Notes under the pieces: generated by a model
The model's input: the letters and a program-made list of their open reading frames with translations, nothing else
Database searches by the model: none
Told to the model about the DNA's origin: nothing
Position numbers and translations under genes: made by a program
NCBI RefSeq assembly: GCF_001429765.1
Contig: NZ_LMJB01000009.1
Span: 1-64,000 of the forward strand
From: Flavobacterium sp. Root901
GTDB lineage: Bacteria; Bacteroidota; Bacteroidia; Flavobacteriales; Flavobacteriaceae
Direction: 5' to 3'
Length of the DNA: 64,000 bases
Shown: in pieces, positions 17,265 to 24,585 of the stretch
Position numbering within the stretch: the first letter of the stretch is position 1
Layout: every line of letters begins with the position of its first letter

Positions 17265-17561
17265 ATGGCAAATTCAGAAGATAAAAATACAAACGAAGAT
17301 CAAATCGAAAGAAATCTTGAAAATTTAAATTATCCTTCAAATGAAGATATTTATAATCAGGAAGACAAATTAGAAGATATTGATCCGGAAGATATTTCTG
17401 GAGAAAGAATTATCAATCAGGACAATCATGAATGGAAACAAAACAGTGACAAACTTGGTGACGATCTTGACGTTCCGGGTTCAGAACTAGATGACAATCA
17501 GGAAGAGATTGGATCTGAAGATGAAGAAAATAATTTCTACAGCGAGGGCGATAATAACTAA
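17265..17561 (+). CDS. Small acidic, probably disordered protein
   Basis: 98 residues dominated by Glu, Asp, Asn and Gln with no hydrophobic core (MANSEDKNTNEDQIERNLEN and so on). There is no signal peptide, membrane helix or cysteine. It has its own terminator (17583-17607). Proteins of this composition are common and uncharacterised in Flavobacterium. A second hydrophilic, charged protein lies at 60850-61224. A stress or desiccation role is only a guess from composition. Confidence 0.65.
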   Translation: MANSEDKNTNEDQIERNLENLNYPSNEDIYNQEDKLEDIDPEDISGERIINQDNHEWKQNSDKLGDDLDVPGSELDDNQEEIGSEDEENNFYSEGDNN

Positions 17562-17582
17562 AAAACATCTGCCCGACATTTT

Positions 17583-17607
17583 AAAGCCCATTTTGGGCTT
17601 TTTTTAT
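17583..17607 (+). terminator. Terminator after the acidic protein gene
   Basis: AAAGCCCA (17583-17590) / TGGGCTTT (17594-17601) with a three-base loop, then a T run. Confidence 0.85.
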
Positions 17608-17717
17608 TGATAATCAGATTTTTGAAAATATAACTCAGAATATATATATTAAGTCTTTATTGTTTTAAGCAATGTGTTAATTATTATCTAATACAAAAGT
17701 AAATCTTAAAAAAGTAG

Positions 17718-17725
17718 TATTTTTG
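17718..17725 (+). promoter_or_regulatory. -7 box of the unknown two-gene operon
   Basis: TATTTTTG fits TAnnTTTG, 26 bases before the ATG at 17752. Confidence 0.5.
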
Positions 17726-17751
17726 CCACAAAATAATTTAAACACATAATT

Positions 17752-18147
17752 ATGGGATTAGCAGAAAGACGTTTAGCAGAATCAATTAAGTCAAATGAAC
17801 TTCCGGCATTTCAAAACAAAATAAATGAAATTGCCGGTTATGAAATAAAAATTGAAGTAGACTGGGATACTTTTACATCATTTGACGAAACTCCTCTTAA
17901 CAGACTTACGAGTGTGATGTTTGAGAGTGTTGAATTTATAATAAAAAGCATTTGCATTGATGAAATGGGCAAAGAAGCATTAAAAGAAAAATTAAACACG
18001 ATTCATTTAATTAATACAGATGATTTTGACGCAATCAAAATGGAACTCAAAGACAAGAATTTTTATCTGACATTTCAGCTTGCAGCCTATTCATATGGAA
18101 GCCTTCCAGATTCTGAAATATTAAAATACATAGAAAATCAATTATAA
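17752..18147 (+). CDS. Hypothetical protein, first of a two-gene operon
   Basis: 131 residues, cytosolic, mixed alpha/beta composition (MGLAERRLAESIKSNELPAF; INEIAGYEIKIEVDWDTF). No recognised family and no catalytic motif visible. Its stop codon overlaps the next ATG by one base, so the two are translationally coupled and probably act together. A -7 box lies at 17718-17725. Confidence 0.65.
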   Translation: MGLAERRLAESIKSNELPAFQNKINEIAGYEIKIEVDWDTFTSFDETPLNRLTSVMFESVEFIIKSICIDEMGKEALKEKLNTIHLINTDDFDAIKMELKDKNFYLTFQLAAYSYGSLPDSEILKYIENQL

Positions 18148-18827
18148 TGATGTCAGATTATAAAAAGCATTTAATGAAAGACTTAAACACATGGTTTAAG
18201 GATTTAACAGATTTGGCAAGAACTACAGATAATGATTCCAGTTTACCAAAGCTGGAATTATTATTAACAAATGGCAGGAGTATTAGCGGGATTATTGTGG
18301 AATCACAGCAAAGGAAAAAATCGCATTTGTTAATGATTGCCAATTACACCAATCATTATTCAGAACCTAATATTACCATAATTAAAAGTTCTCAAATAGC
18401 AGGTTTAACTTTTATTGAGCCTCAAAACTATCCTCGCCTATTTACTTCAAATAATGTTGACGAGACACAACTAACCGGGGCATTACAATTTAAACGCGGG
18501 GTCAAAGATGCTGCCGAAGAATTAAATAATATTATACCAGCACCCATAAATCTTTTAATTGATATTGATTCGTATCTGGAAACAGAAAGACATATAGTTT
18601 TAAACTCTTTAAAATTAATTCCGGCTGTATTTAAAGAACTTACAGCAGACGAATTGGGAAAAAGACTGGTTTCTGAAAAGATAAAGACTATCAAAATCTC
18701 AATTGGATCAGCAAATGTTGCCACATTAAATGACCAAAATCTAGAACTCATCATAAAGAATACGTCTTTCATATCATCATCTGAAGAAACAGAAAGAATA
18801 AAAACTTCAATAGAGAACTTGCTTTAA
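18147..18827 (+). CDS. Hypothetical protein, second of a two-gene operon
   Basis: 226 residues, no signal or membrane segment. The first half has a beta-rich part (LELLLTNGRSISGIIVE; SHLLMIANYTNH) reminiscent of a small Sm-like or barrel fold, followed by a helical region (ALQFKRGVKDAAEELNNI). I do not recognise it. An alternative ATG is three bases downstream. One-base overlap with the upstream gene indicates coupling. Confidence 0.6.
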   Translation: MMSDYKKHLMKDLNTWFKDLTDLARTTDNDSSLPKLELLLTNGRSISGIIVESQQRKKSHLLMIANYTNHYSEPNITIIKSSQIAGLTFIEPQNYPRLFTSNNVDETQLTGALQFKRGVKDAAEELNNIIPAPINLLIDIDSYLETERHIVLNSLKLIPAVFKELTADELGKRLVSEKIKTIKISIGSANVATLNDQNLELIIKNTSFISSSEETERIKTSIENLL

Positions 18828-18907
18828 CCACAAGCTTTTATTTGTATAAAAGACAACGAAATTCATCTAATTATTTACAGCCCTAACATTTTAAAGCGCA
18901 AAATCAC

Positions 18908-18938
18908 TTGTGTTCCCGCAAAATAAAAATTACATTTG
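18908..18938 (+). promoter_or_regulatory. Transketolase promoter
   Basis: TTG (18908-18910), a 20-base spacer and TACATTTG (18931-18938) match the Bacteroidetes consensus. It lies within the longest open frame and so fixes the coding start at 18964. Confidence 0.7.
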
Positions 18939-18963
18939 CAATAGTTTAACTTTTACATACAAA

Positions 18964-19815
18964 ATGAAGCCTAACACACAACAATTAAGCGATTTAACGA
19001 TCCAAGTAAGAAGAGATATTCTTAGAATGGTACATGCTGTAAACTCTGGTCACCCAGGGGGATCACTAGGCTGTACTGAGTTTCTGGTAACATTATACCA
19101 AAATATTATGGACCGCAAAGAAGGTTTTGATATGGACGGAATTGGAGAAGATATTTTCTTCCTTTCAAATGGTCATATTTCTCCAGTATTTTACAGCGTT
19201 TTAGCACGCAGCGGCTATTTCCCTATTTCAGAACTTGCCACTTTTAGGTTATTAAATTCTCGTTTACAAGGACATCCAACAACTCACGAAGGTTTACCTG
19301 GAGTTCGTATGGCATCCGGATCATTAGGACAAGGTTTATCTGTTGCTCTTGGGGCGGCACAAGCTAAAAAATTAAATGGTGATAATCATTTGGTATTTAC
19401 TTTACACGGTGACGGAGAATTGCAGGAAGGTCAAAACTGGGAAGCTATCATGTATGCTTCTGCTAAAAAAGTAGACAATCTTATTGCAACTGTAGATGTT
19501 AACGGAAAGCAAATTGACGGAACTACGGATGAAGTTTTACCAATGGGAAGTCTTCGTACTAAGTTTGAAGCTTTTGACTGGGATGTTTTAGAAATAAAAG
19601 AAGGAAATAATATCGATGCGATCCTTGCAGGATTAAATGATGCAAAATCCAGAACAGGAAAAGGAAAACCTGTTTGTATTTTACTTTACACTGAAATGGG
19701 TAACGGAGTAGACTTTATGATGCATACTCATGCCTGGCATGGAAAAGCTCCAAATGATGAGCAATTAGAAAAAGCATTATCTCAAAATTATTCTCCGGAT
19801 CAAATCGATTATTAA
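18964..19815 (+). CDS. Transketolase, N-terminal (TPP-binding) subunit
   Basis: Split-type transketolase alpha chain, about 283 residues. It binds thiamine diphosphate and Mg and, with the next gene, moves two-carbon units in the non-oxidative pentose phosphate pathway. Landmarks are VNSGHPGGSLGCTE, SNGHISPVFY, GHPTTHEGLPGVRMASGSLGQ and the TPP motif GDGELQEGQNWEA...VDVN. The frame opens at a TTG at 18910, but that codon is part of the promoter. ATG 18964 (MKPNTQQLSDLTIQVRRDIL) is the start. Confidence 0.95.
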   Translation: MKPNTQQLSDLTIQVRRDILRMVHAVNSGHPGGSLGCTEFLVTLYQNIMDRKEGFDMDGIGEDIFFLSNGHISPVFYSVLARSGYFPISELATFRLLNSRLQGHPTTHEGLPGVRMASGSLGQGLSVALGAAQAKKLNGDNHLVFTLHGDGELQEGQNWEAIMYASAKKVDNLIATVDVNGKQIDGTTDEVLPMGSLRTKFEAFDWDVLEIKEGNNIDAILAGLNDAKSRTGKGKPVCILLYTEMGNGVDFMMHTHAWHGKAPNDEQLEKALSQNYSPDQIDY

Positions 19816-19894
19816 AAAAGCTTTTTAGTCTCGATGTCAGTTACAGCCATGAGCTTAACCATACTTGGAGACATAGCATCTCAAAAGAAACAAA

Positions 19895-20848
19895 ATGAAA
19901 AAATATACAAATACAGGAAGTAAAGATACCCGTTCTGGTTTTGGAGCGGGAATGACTGAATTAGGTCAAAAAAACGAAAATGTTGTAGCATTATGTGCCG
20001 ATTTAATTGGTTCATTAAAATTTGATGATTTCAAAAAAAATCATCCGGAGCGTTTTTTCCAGATTGGAATTGCAGAAGCGAATATGATTGGTATTGCTGC
20101 AGGTTTAACAATTGGAGGAAAAATTCCATTTACAGGAACTTTCGCCAACTTTTCAACAGGAAGAGTTTACGACCAGATCCGTCAATCTGTTGCTTACTCA
20201 GATAAAAACGTAAAAATCTGTGCTTCTCACGCTGGTTTGACATTAGGAGAAGATGGTGCAACCCACCAAATCTTAGAAGATATCGGATTAATGAAAATGT
20301 TACCAGGAATGACCGTAATCAATACTTGCGATTACAACCAGACTAAAGCCGCAACAATTGCATTAGCAGATCATCATGGTCCTGCGTATTTACGTTTCGG
20401 CCGTCCTGTTGTGCCTAACTTTACTCCTGCTGATGAGCCATTCGTAATAGGAAAAGCAATTTTATTAAACGAAGGAACTGATGTAACTATTATTGCTACA
20501 GGTCACTTAGTTTGGGAAGCTCTTATTGCTGCAGAAGCTCTTGAAGCAAAAGGAATTTCTGCTGAAGTAATCAACATTCATACTATTAAACCTCTTGACA
20601 AAGAAGCGATCTTAAAATCAGTTGCAAAAACTAAATGTGTCGTTACTGCAGAAGAGCACAACTATCTTGGAGGTCTTGGAGAAAGTGTTTCGGGAGTATT
20701 AGCGTTGAACAATCCAACTCCACAGGAATTTGTTGCAGTACAAGATAGTTTTGGTGAATCTGGAACTCCGGAGCAGTTAATGAACAAATACAAATTAAAC
20801 AATCAGGCGATTGTTGAAGCTGTAGAAAGAGTTATCAAAAGAAAATAA
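19895..20848 (+). CDS. Transketolase, C-terminal (pyrimidine-binding and C-terminal) subunit
   Basis: 317-residue beta chain carrying the pyrimidine-binding domain (DTRSGFGAGMTELG; FQIGIAEANMIGIAAGL, with the catalytic Glu; GLTLGEDGATHQILEDIG) and the transketolase C-terminal domain (VTIIATGHLVWEALIAAEAL; EEHNYLGGLGESV). Together with the upstream gene it makes one full-length transketolase. Split genes are common in Bacteroidetes. The 79-base gap has no terminator, and a strong hairpin follows at 20875. Confidence 0.95.
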   Translation: MKKYTNTGSKDTRSGFGAGMTELGQKNENVVALCADLIGSLKFDDFKKNHPERFFQIGIAEANMIGIAAGLTIGGKIPFTGTFANFSTGRVYDQIRQSVAYSDKNVKICASHAGLTLGEDGATHQILEDIGLMKMLPGMTVINTCDYNQTKAATIALADHHGPAYLRFGRPVVPNFTPADEPFVIGKAILLNEGTDVTIIATGHLVWEALIAAEALEAKGISAEVINIHTIKPLDKEAILKSVAKTKCVVTAEEHNYLGGLGESVSGVLALNNPTPQEFVAVQDSFGESGTPEQLMNKYKLNNQAIVEAVERVIKRK

Positions 20849-20874
20849 TTTTCAGTTTTCTTACTTTATAAAAC

Positions 20875-20908
20875 AAAAAACCTCGAAATTGAATTTCGAG
20901 GTTTTTTT
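20875..20908. terminator. Bidirectional terminator
   Basis: CCTCGAAAT (20881-20889) / ATTTCGAGG (20893-20901), flanked by A6 and T7 runs, between convergent transketolase and FKBP genes. Confidence 0.88.
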
Positions 20909-20926
20909 ATGAATTTAAATTAAAGT

Positions 20927-22057
20927 TTATTTTCTTGGAAAAGGATATGTTTTATCCAAATGAATTCTTAGTCTTCCGGCAGCAGTATAATCTGCAGGCA
21001 CATAACTCTTAGGATTTGTTATTGATTCCGGAAGAGCAGGATTAGCAAGAGCACCTGTTGGTCTTCTTGGAATTCCTCTTGGCTCAGTTTCATCTGTATT
21101 TGGCGTGTTTGGATTATCAGCAACCGGATCCCAAGGATAATAGGTGCTTAAACCATTAAATACTCCATCTACCCATCCAACCTGATTGGTAGGTTTTGTA
21201 ACTTCATAATAGGTAGAAAAACCATCTCCGTCATCATCCGTATCAACAAAATCAGCAATACCATCGCCATCTGTATCATCTTTCATAGTCGCCGGCGGAG
21301 TTGGGAATTTTGTAGTGTTTCTTAAATCATAAACATATCCGTCACCGTTTATATCTTCGTTCACATCCAAAACACCATCGCCATCATGATCTAATCTTTG
21401 CAGATCAAACAATTTAAAACTAAATACTAAAGGAGAATAAGCAGGAATATTGTCTGTACCGCCTCCATAATAAGCAAGACCAGAAGGTAAAAACATTACA
21501 CCAGCTCCATAATCTTTATAAGTTATTGTACCATCCGGGCCGGCAGCATTTGGCGTACCGGTTTTGAATTGCGGGAAAATCTCACCCCAGCCATCAATTA
21601 CGGCCTGAGAAGAATTCATATATAATTCAAAACTTCTACCTAAACCGTAAGACGAATCAAACTGTGTTCCGTTTAATAAAGTTCCTCTGTATGAAGCATT
21701 AATTCTGTCACTGTTTAATGGAGATTGTCCTACACCTTTGTTCAGAATCAAATAATATACCTCATAATCAACATCATTATTATAAACTTTTCTAATCTGT
21801 AAAGGATACGTTGTCTGATCCCATATAGAAACCTGTGTACCGCCCGCAGGGATTTTTTCAATCGTAATATCAAAATTAGCCGTTACTTCCTTTATATAAT
21901 TAGTCTTTAAATACTTAACAATCGAATCCTTATCAGCTGCATATTGTACCTTATAATCCCTTAAAGGAACTTGTTCCGGTTCATCTTTGTCTTTGTTACA
22001 AGAAATTATAGTGATGCTTGCAATTAGTAAAACAAAGTAATATTTAAATTTATTCAT
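20927..22057 (-). CDS. FKBP-type peptidyl-prolyl isomerase lipoprotein with Ca-binding-type Asp repeats
   Basis: 376-residue lipoprotein: signal peptide with lipobox ending at C20 (SITIISC). The FKBP-like domain (about 110-220: INASYRGTLLNGTQFDSSYG; VMFLPSGLAYYG; PLVFSFKLFDLQ) is typical of the GldI-related lipoproteins of gliding bacteria. After it come Asp/Gly-rich calcium-binding-type repeats (DHDGDGVLDVNEDINGDGYV; DDTDGDGIADFVDTDDDGDG) and an unusual proline-rich tail. It probably assists folding of exported proteins at the envelope. The repeat-containing tail is extra compared with simple FKBPs. Confidence 0.88.
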   Translation of the reverse strand: MNKFKYYFVLLIASITIISCNKDKDEPEQVPLRDYKVQYAADKDSIVKYLKTNYIKEVTANFDITIEKIPAGGTQVSIWDQTTYPLQIRKVYNNDVDYEVYYLILNKGVGQSPLNSDRINASYRGTLLNGTQFDSSYGLGRSFELYMNSSQAVIDGWGEIFPQFKTGTPNAAGPDGTITYKDYGAGVMFLPSGLAYYGGGTDNIPAYSPLVFSFKLFDLQRLDHDGDGVLDVNEDINGDGYVYDLRNTTKFPTPPATMKDDTDGDGIADFVDTDDDGDGFSTYYEVTKPTNQVGWVDGVFNGLSTYYPWDPVADNPNTPNTDETEPRGIPRRPTGALANPALPESITNPKSYVPADYTAAGRLRIHLDKTYPFPRK

Positions 22058-22097
22058 TATTGTTAATTTTTTAGGTGCGCAAGATACAATATTGATT

Positions 22098-22105
22098 TAT
22101 TTTTG
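22098..22105 (+). promoter_or_regulatory. -7 box of the S4-domain gene
   Basis: TATTTTTG (TAnnTTTG) lies inside the longest open frame, which begins at 22092. It places the real start at ATG 22137. Confidence 0.55.
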
Positions 22106-22136
22106 TAAAGAATTTAACTTCTATTTTAGAAAAATT

Positions 22137-22526
22137 ATGAGAATAGATAAATACTTATGGTGCGTGCGTTATTACAAAACACGAAACATGGTAACAGAAG
22201 CCTGCAAAAAGAATCAGGTTACTGTTAACGGGCAGGTTGCAAAACCATCAAAAGAGGTTTTTCCTACTGATAGAATTACCTTTAGAAAAGATCAGATTAC
22301 ACAAATTATAACCGTACTGGATATTCCGGAAAATCGTGTCGGAGCCAAACTTGTTGATATATATCGTAAAAACGAAACACCTCCGGAAGCTTACGAACAT
22401 TTAGAGTTATTAAAACTTTCTAAAGAACATTATCGTAAATCCGGAACCGGGAGACCTACAAAGAAAGACAGAAGGGATATTGACGATTACGGCAATGACT
22501 TTATTGATGATGAAGACGAAATCTAA
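22137..22526 (+). CDS. S4-domain RNA-binding protein (Hsp15-like)
   Basis: 129 residues from ATG 22137 (MRIDKYLWCVRYYKTRNMVT). An N-terminal S4 domain (about 1-60, including RIDKYLW and VNGQVAKPSKEVFPTDRI) is followed by a basic linker and an acidic tail (DDYGNDFIDDEDEI). Hsp15 homologues bind free 50S subunits carrying nascent chains and help recycle stalled ribosomes. The family match is clear; the exact role in this phylum is inferred. Confidence 0.88.
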   Translation: MRIDKYLWCVRYYKTRNMVTEACKKNQVTVNGQVAKPSKEVFPTDRITFRKDQITQIITVLDIPENRVGAKLVDIYRKNETPPEAYEHLELLKLSKEHYRKSGTGRPTKKDRRDIDDYGNDFIDDEDEI

Positions 22527-22531
22527 ATCTC

Positions 22532-22593
22532 AAATTTTTTAAATTCCAAATTCCAACCTCAACAAAAATTGGAATTTGGAATTTAAAAAATTT
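22532..22593. repeat. AATTCC palindrome, copy 1
   Basis: A perfect 25-bp inverted repeat: arms 22532-22556 and 22569-22593, with a 12-base loop. Each arm contains the word AATTCCAAATTCC. It lies six bases after the S4 gene stop and probably also acts as a terminator. Related copies are at 40443, 40619 and 42801, with a half copy at 38451. Confidence 0.85.
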
Positions 22594-22628
22594 GGAATTT
22601 ATATACTATTTTAGCAAAAAAATAAATC

Positions 22629-23129
22629 ATGAGCAAAAACATCATCTTAACCAACCAGGAAATCGAACACAAAATAAAACGTATCGCTTATCAAATTTAC
22701 GAGACATTTGTTGACGAAGAAGAAGTTGTAATTGCCGGAATTGCTTCCAGCGGTTCCGTTTTTGCTCAAAAAATTGCCACTGTTCTAAGCGATATATCTA
22801 CTCTTAAAGTTTCGCTTTGCGAAGTAAAAGTCGACAAACAAAATCCGCAGTCTCCTATTCAGACATCTTTATCTGCAGAAGAATATTCCAATAAAGGATT
22901 AGTTTTAGTTGATGATGTCCTAAACTCAGGCACTACATTAATTTATGCTGTTCGTCATTTTCTGGACGTTCCGCTTAAAAAATTCAAGACGGCAGTACTT
23001 GTAGACAGAAATCATAAAAAATACCCTGTAAAAGCCGATTTTAAGGGAATTTCATTATCAACATCTCTATTAGAGCATGTTCAGGTCGTTTTTGATGAAA
23101 ACGGCGGCGATTACGCATTTTTAAGCTAG
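22629..23129 (+). CDS. Phosphoribosyltransferase-family protein (PyrR-like)
   Basis: 166 residues. The PRPP-binding motif LVLVDDVLNSGTT (91-103) and an upstream loop VVIAGIASSGSVFA define a type I PRTase fold. Overall it resembles PyrR-type uracil PRTases, but this does not establish regulation of pyrimidine genes. No pyrimidine operon is nearby. It converges on aroK and the two coding regions overlap by nine bases at their 3' ends. Confidence 0.85.
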   Translation: MSKNIILTNQEIEHKIKRIAYQIYETFVDEEEVVIAGIASSGSVFAQKIATVLSDISTLKVSLCEVKVDKQNPQSPIQTSLSAEEYSNKGLVLVDDVLNSGTTLIYAVRHFLDVPLKKFKTAVLVDRNHKKYPVKADFKGISLSTSLLEHVQVVFDENGGDYAFLS

Positions 23130-23639
23130 AATTTCTAAAATATCCTGAACCGTCTCATCGACAGTTTTATTATCTACCACCACTTTATGCTGTGCGTGAT
23201 TATAATAAAAGCTCCTGTCGAATAAATGTTTGGCGATAAACTCTTTCATTTCTTCCTCCTCCATATTGGCAATTAAAGGTCTTTTACTTTTATTGTACAC
23301 TAATCTATTGTATAGAGTTTCGATTGAAGCTTTTAAATAAACAGAGGTAATATCATCTCTTTGCAATAATAAATGATTATTGGCGTAACATGGAGTTCCT
23401 CCGCCTAAACCAATAATGCTATTTTCTGAAGACTGAAGTAATTCCAGAAACATTTGGTGTTCTAATTTCCTAAAATAGATTTCTCCATGCTGCTCGAAAA
23501 TCTCTTTTATAGATAAATTTGCTTTTTTTTCGATGCAATTATCTAAATCAAGAAAAGGAATATTTGTAATTTTTGATAAGTTTTGGGCAATTGTTGACTT
23601 TCCGCAACCCATATATCCTAATAAGACGATTTTTTTCAT
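23121..23639 (-). CDS. aroK: Shikimate kinase
   Basis: 172 residues, normal length. Phosphorylates shikimate with ATP in the aromatic amino-acid pathway. Walker A GYMGCGKST (8-16), the shikimate-binding DLDNCIE region, GGGTPCY, and the lid RPLI are all visible. Its 3' end overlaps that of the convergent phosphoribosyltransferase gene. A TAAATTTG -7 box lies at 23691-23698 on the minus strand, back to back with the tRNA promoter. Confidence 0.95.
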   Translation of the reverse strand: MKKIVLLGYMGCGKSTIAQNLSKITNIPFLDLDNCIEKKANLSIKEIFEQHGEIYFRKLEHQMFLELLQSSENSIIGLGGGTPCYANNHLLLQRDDITSVYLKASIETLYNRLVYNKSKRPLIANMEEEEMKEFIAKHLFDRSFYYNHAQHKVVVDNKTVDETVQDILEILA

Positions 23640-23690
23640 TTTAATAAAACCCTATAAATTAAGGGATTGTAAACTTTGGTTAAAAAAAGA

Positions 23691-23698
23691 CAAATTTA
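23691..23698 (-). promoter_or_regulatory. aroK -7 box
   Basis: On the minus strand TAAATTTG, 52 bases before the aroK start. It is divergent from the tRNA operon promoter, so the two transcripts start from one short region. Confidence 0.45.
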
Positions 23699-23710
23699 TA
23701 ATAAAATTGC

Positions 23711-23742
23711 TTGCAAATAATAAAATAAACTCCTTATATTTG
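23711..23742 (+). promoter_or_regulatory. tRNA operon promoter
   Basis: TTG (23711-23713), a 21-base spacer and TATATTTG (23735-23742), about 25 bases before the first tRNA. Confidence 0.75.
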
Positions 23743-23766
23743 CACCCGCATTCAAGAAACGAATAT

Positions 23767-23839
23767 GACTCGATAGCTCAGTCGGTAGAGCACATCACTT
23801 TTAATGATGGGGTCCTGGGTTCGAGCCCCAGTCGGGTCA
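23767..23839 (+). tRNA. tRNA-Lys (TTT)
   Basis: 73 nt cloverleaf: acceptor GACTCGA pairs with TCGGGTC, D-arm AGCTCAGTCGGTAGAGC, anticodon loop with TTT, T-arm GGTTCGAGCC and discriminator A. CCA is not encoded. It is identical to the second copy. Confidence 0.96.
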
Positions 23840-23879
23840 CAAAATTTGTGATTTACAAAATAAGTTTCTTGAAAGCAAT

Positions 23880-23952
23880 GACTCGATAGCTCAGTCGGTA
23901 GAGCACATCACTTTTAATGATGGGGTCCTGGGTTCGAGCCCCAGTCGGGTCA
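23880..23952 (+). tRNA. tRNA-Lys (TTT), second copy
   Basis: Identical over all 73 nt to the first copy, 40 bases downstream. The spacers differ, so this is an old or selected duplication rather than an assembly repeat. A terminator hairpin follows directly. Confidence 0.96.
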
Positions 23953-23956
23953 CAAG

Positions 23957-23989
23957 AGGTCGAGTAATTTATATTACTTGACCTTTTTT
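23957..23989 (+). terminator. Terminator after tRNA-Lys pair
   Basis: AGGTCGAGTAAT (23957-23968) pairs with ATTACTTGACCT (23973-23984), one mismatch, followed by a T run. The tRNA-Leu begins only eight bases later, so it is probably partial readthrough or a processing hairpin. Confidence 0.7.
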
Positions 23990-23996
23990 CATTTTT

Positions 23997-24079
23997 GGCC
24001 ATGTGGAGAAACGGTAGACTCGCCATCTTGAGGGGGTGGTGCTCGTAAGGGCGTGAGGGTTCAAATCCCTCCATGGTCA
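23997..24079 (+). tRNA. tRNA-Leu (GAG)
   Basis: 83 nt class II tRNA with a long variable arm (TGCTCGTAAGGGCG). Acceptor GGCCATG pairs with CATGGTC (one G-T). Anticodon loop TTGAGGG has GAG at positions 34-36. T-arm GAGGGTTCAAATCCCTC; discriminator A; no encoded CCA. Confidence 0.94.
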
Positions 24080-24080
24080 C

Positions 24081-24115
24081 AAAGCCTGAGAATAAATTTC
24101 TCAGGCTTTTTTTTT
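24081..24115 (+). terminator. tRNA operon terminator
   Basis: AAAGCCTGAGAA (24081-24092) / TTCTCAGGCTTT (24098-24109) with a five-base loop and a long T run. Confidence 0.9.
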
Positions 24116-24290
24116 ATTCTAAGATTTTATTTTTTACAAATCAATATTTACTACTAACTTCAATTTGAATTTCACTGACATAATCCTCCTAAAATAATCC
24201 AAAAAGCAAAAAAACTGAAGAATTTATTACATTTGATAAGTACCTTATTACTTCAATATTCTTCATTGATGCTTATGAAATTTAATATCT

Positions 24291-24500
24291 ATGAGTAAGA
24301 TAAATTATAAAATCCAATTTATTTTATTTGTTATATGCCTTTTCTTTATAGGATTGGGTATATTTCAAGTATCAGATGAAGGATTGAAAACCGGAAATGA
24401 ACTTTTTTGGCAAATTTCTCACTTTGTCCCATTTGTAATGGGAGCAATAGTTTTTGGTGTCAATTTATATTCTAAACACATTCAAAAATTTAAAGTTTAA
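24291..24500 (+). CDS. Small membrane protein, two helices
   Basis: 69 residues with two hydrophobic segments (about 9-26 FILFVICLFFIGLGIFQV; 44-61 FVPFVMGAIVFGVNLYSK), a short charged loop between them and a basic tail. The family is unknown. It has its own terminator, shared with the convergent LRR gene. Confidence 0.6.
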   Translation: MSKINYKIQFILFVICLFFIGLGIFQVSDEGLKTGNELFWQISHFVPFVMGAIVFGVNLYSKHIQKFKV

Positions 24501-24518
24501 AAAAATAAAAAATCATAA

Positions 24519-24560
24519 AAAAAGCCTCTCAAAGTCGTAAAACTTTGAAAGGCTTTTTAA
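24519..24560. terminator. Bidirectional terminator
   Basis: A 17-bp stem with one mismatch, 24519-24535 / 24542-24558, flanked by A and T runs, between convergent genes. Confidence 0.85.
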
Positions 24561-24585
24561 ACCAGAATAAAATCTGTACCTAAAT

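Noticed and set aside
23533..24080. Protein frames across the tRNA region (23533-23889 plus, 23853-24080 minus)
   Set aside because: They run through tRNA genes and promoters and are not coding.
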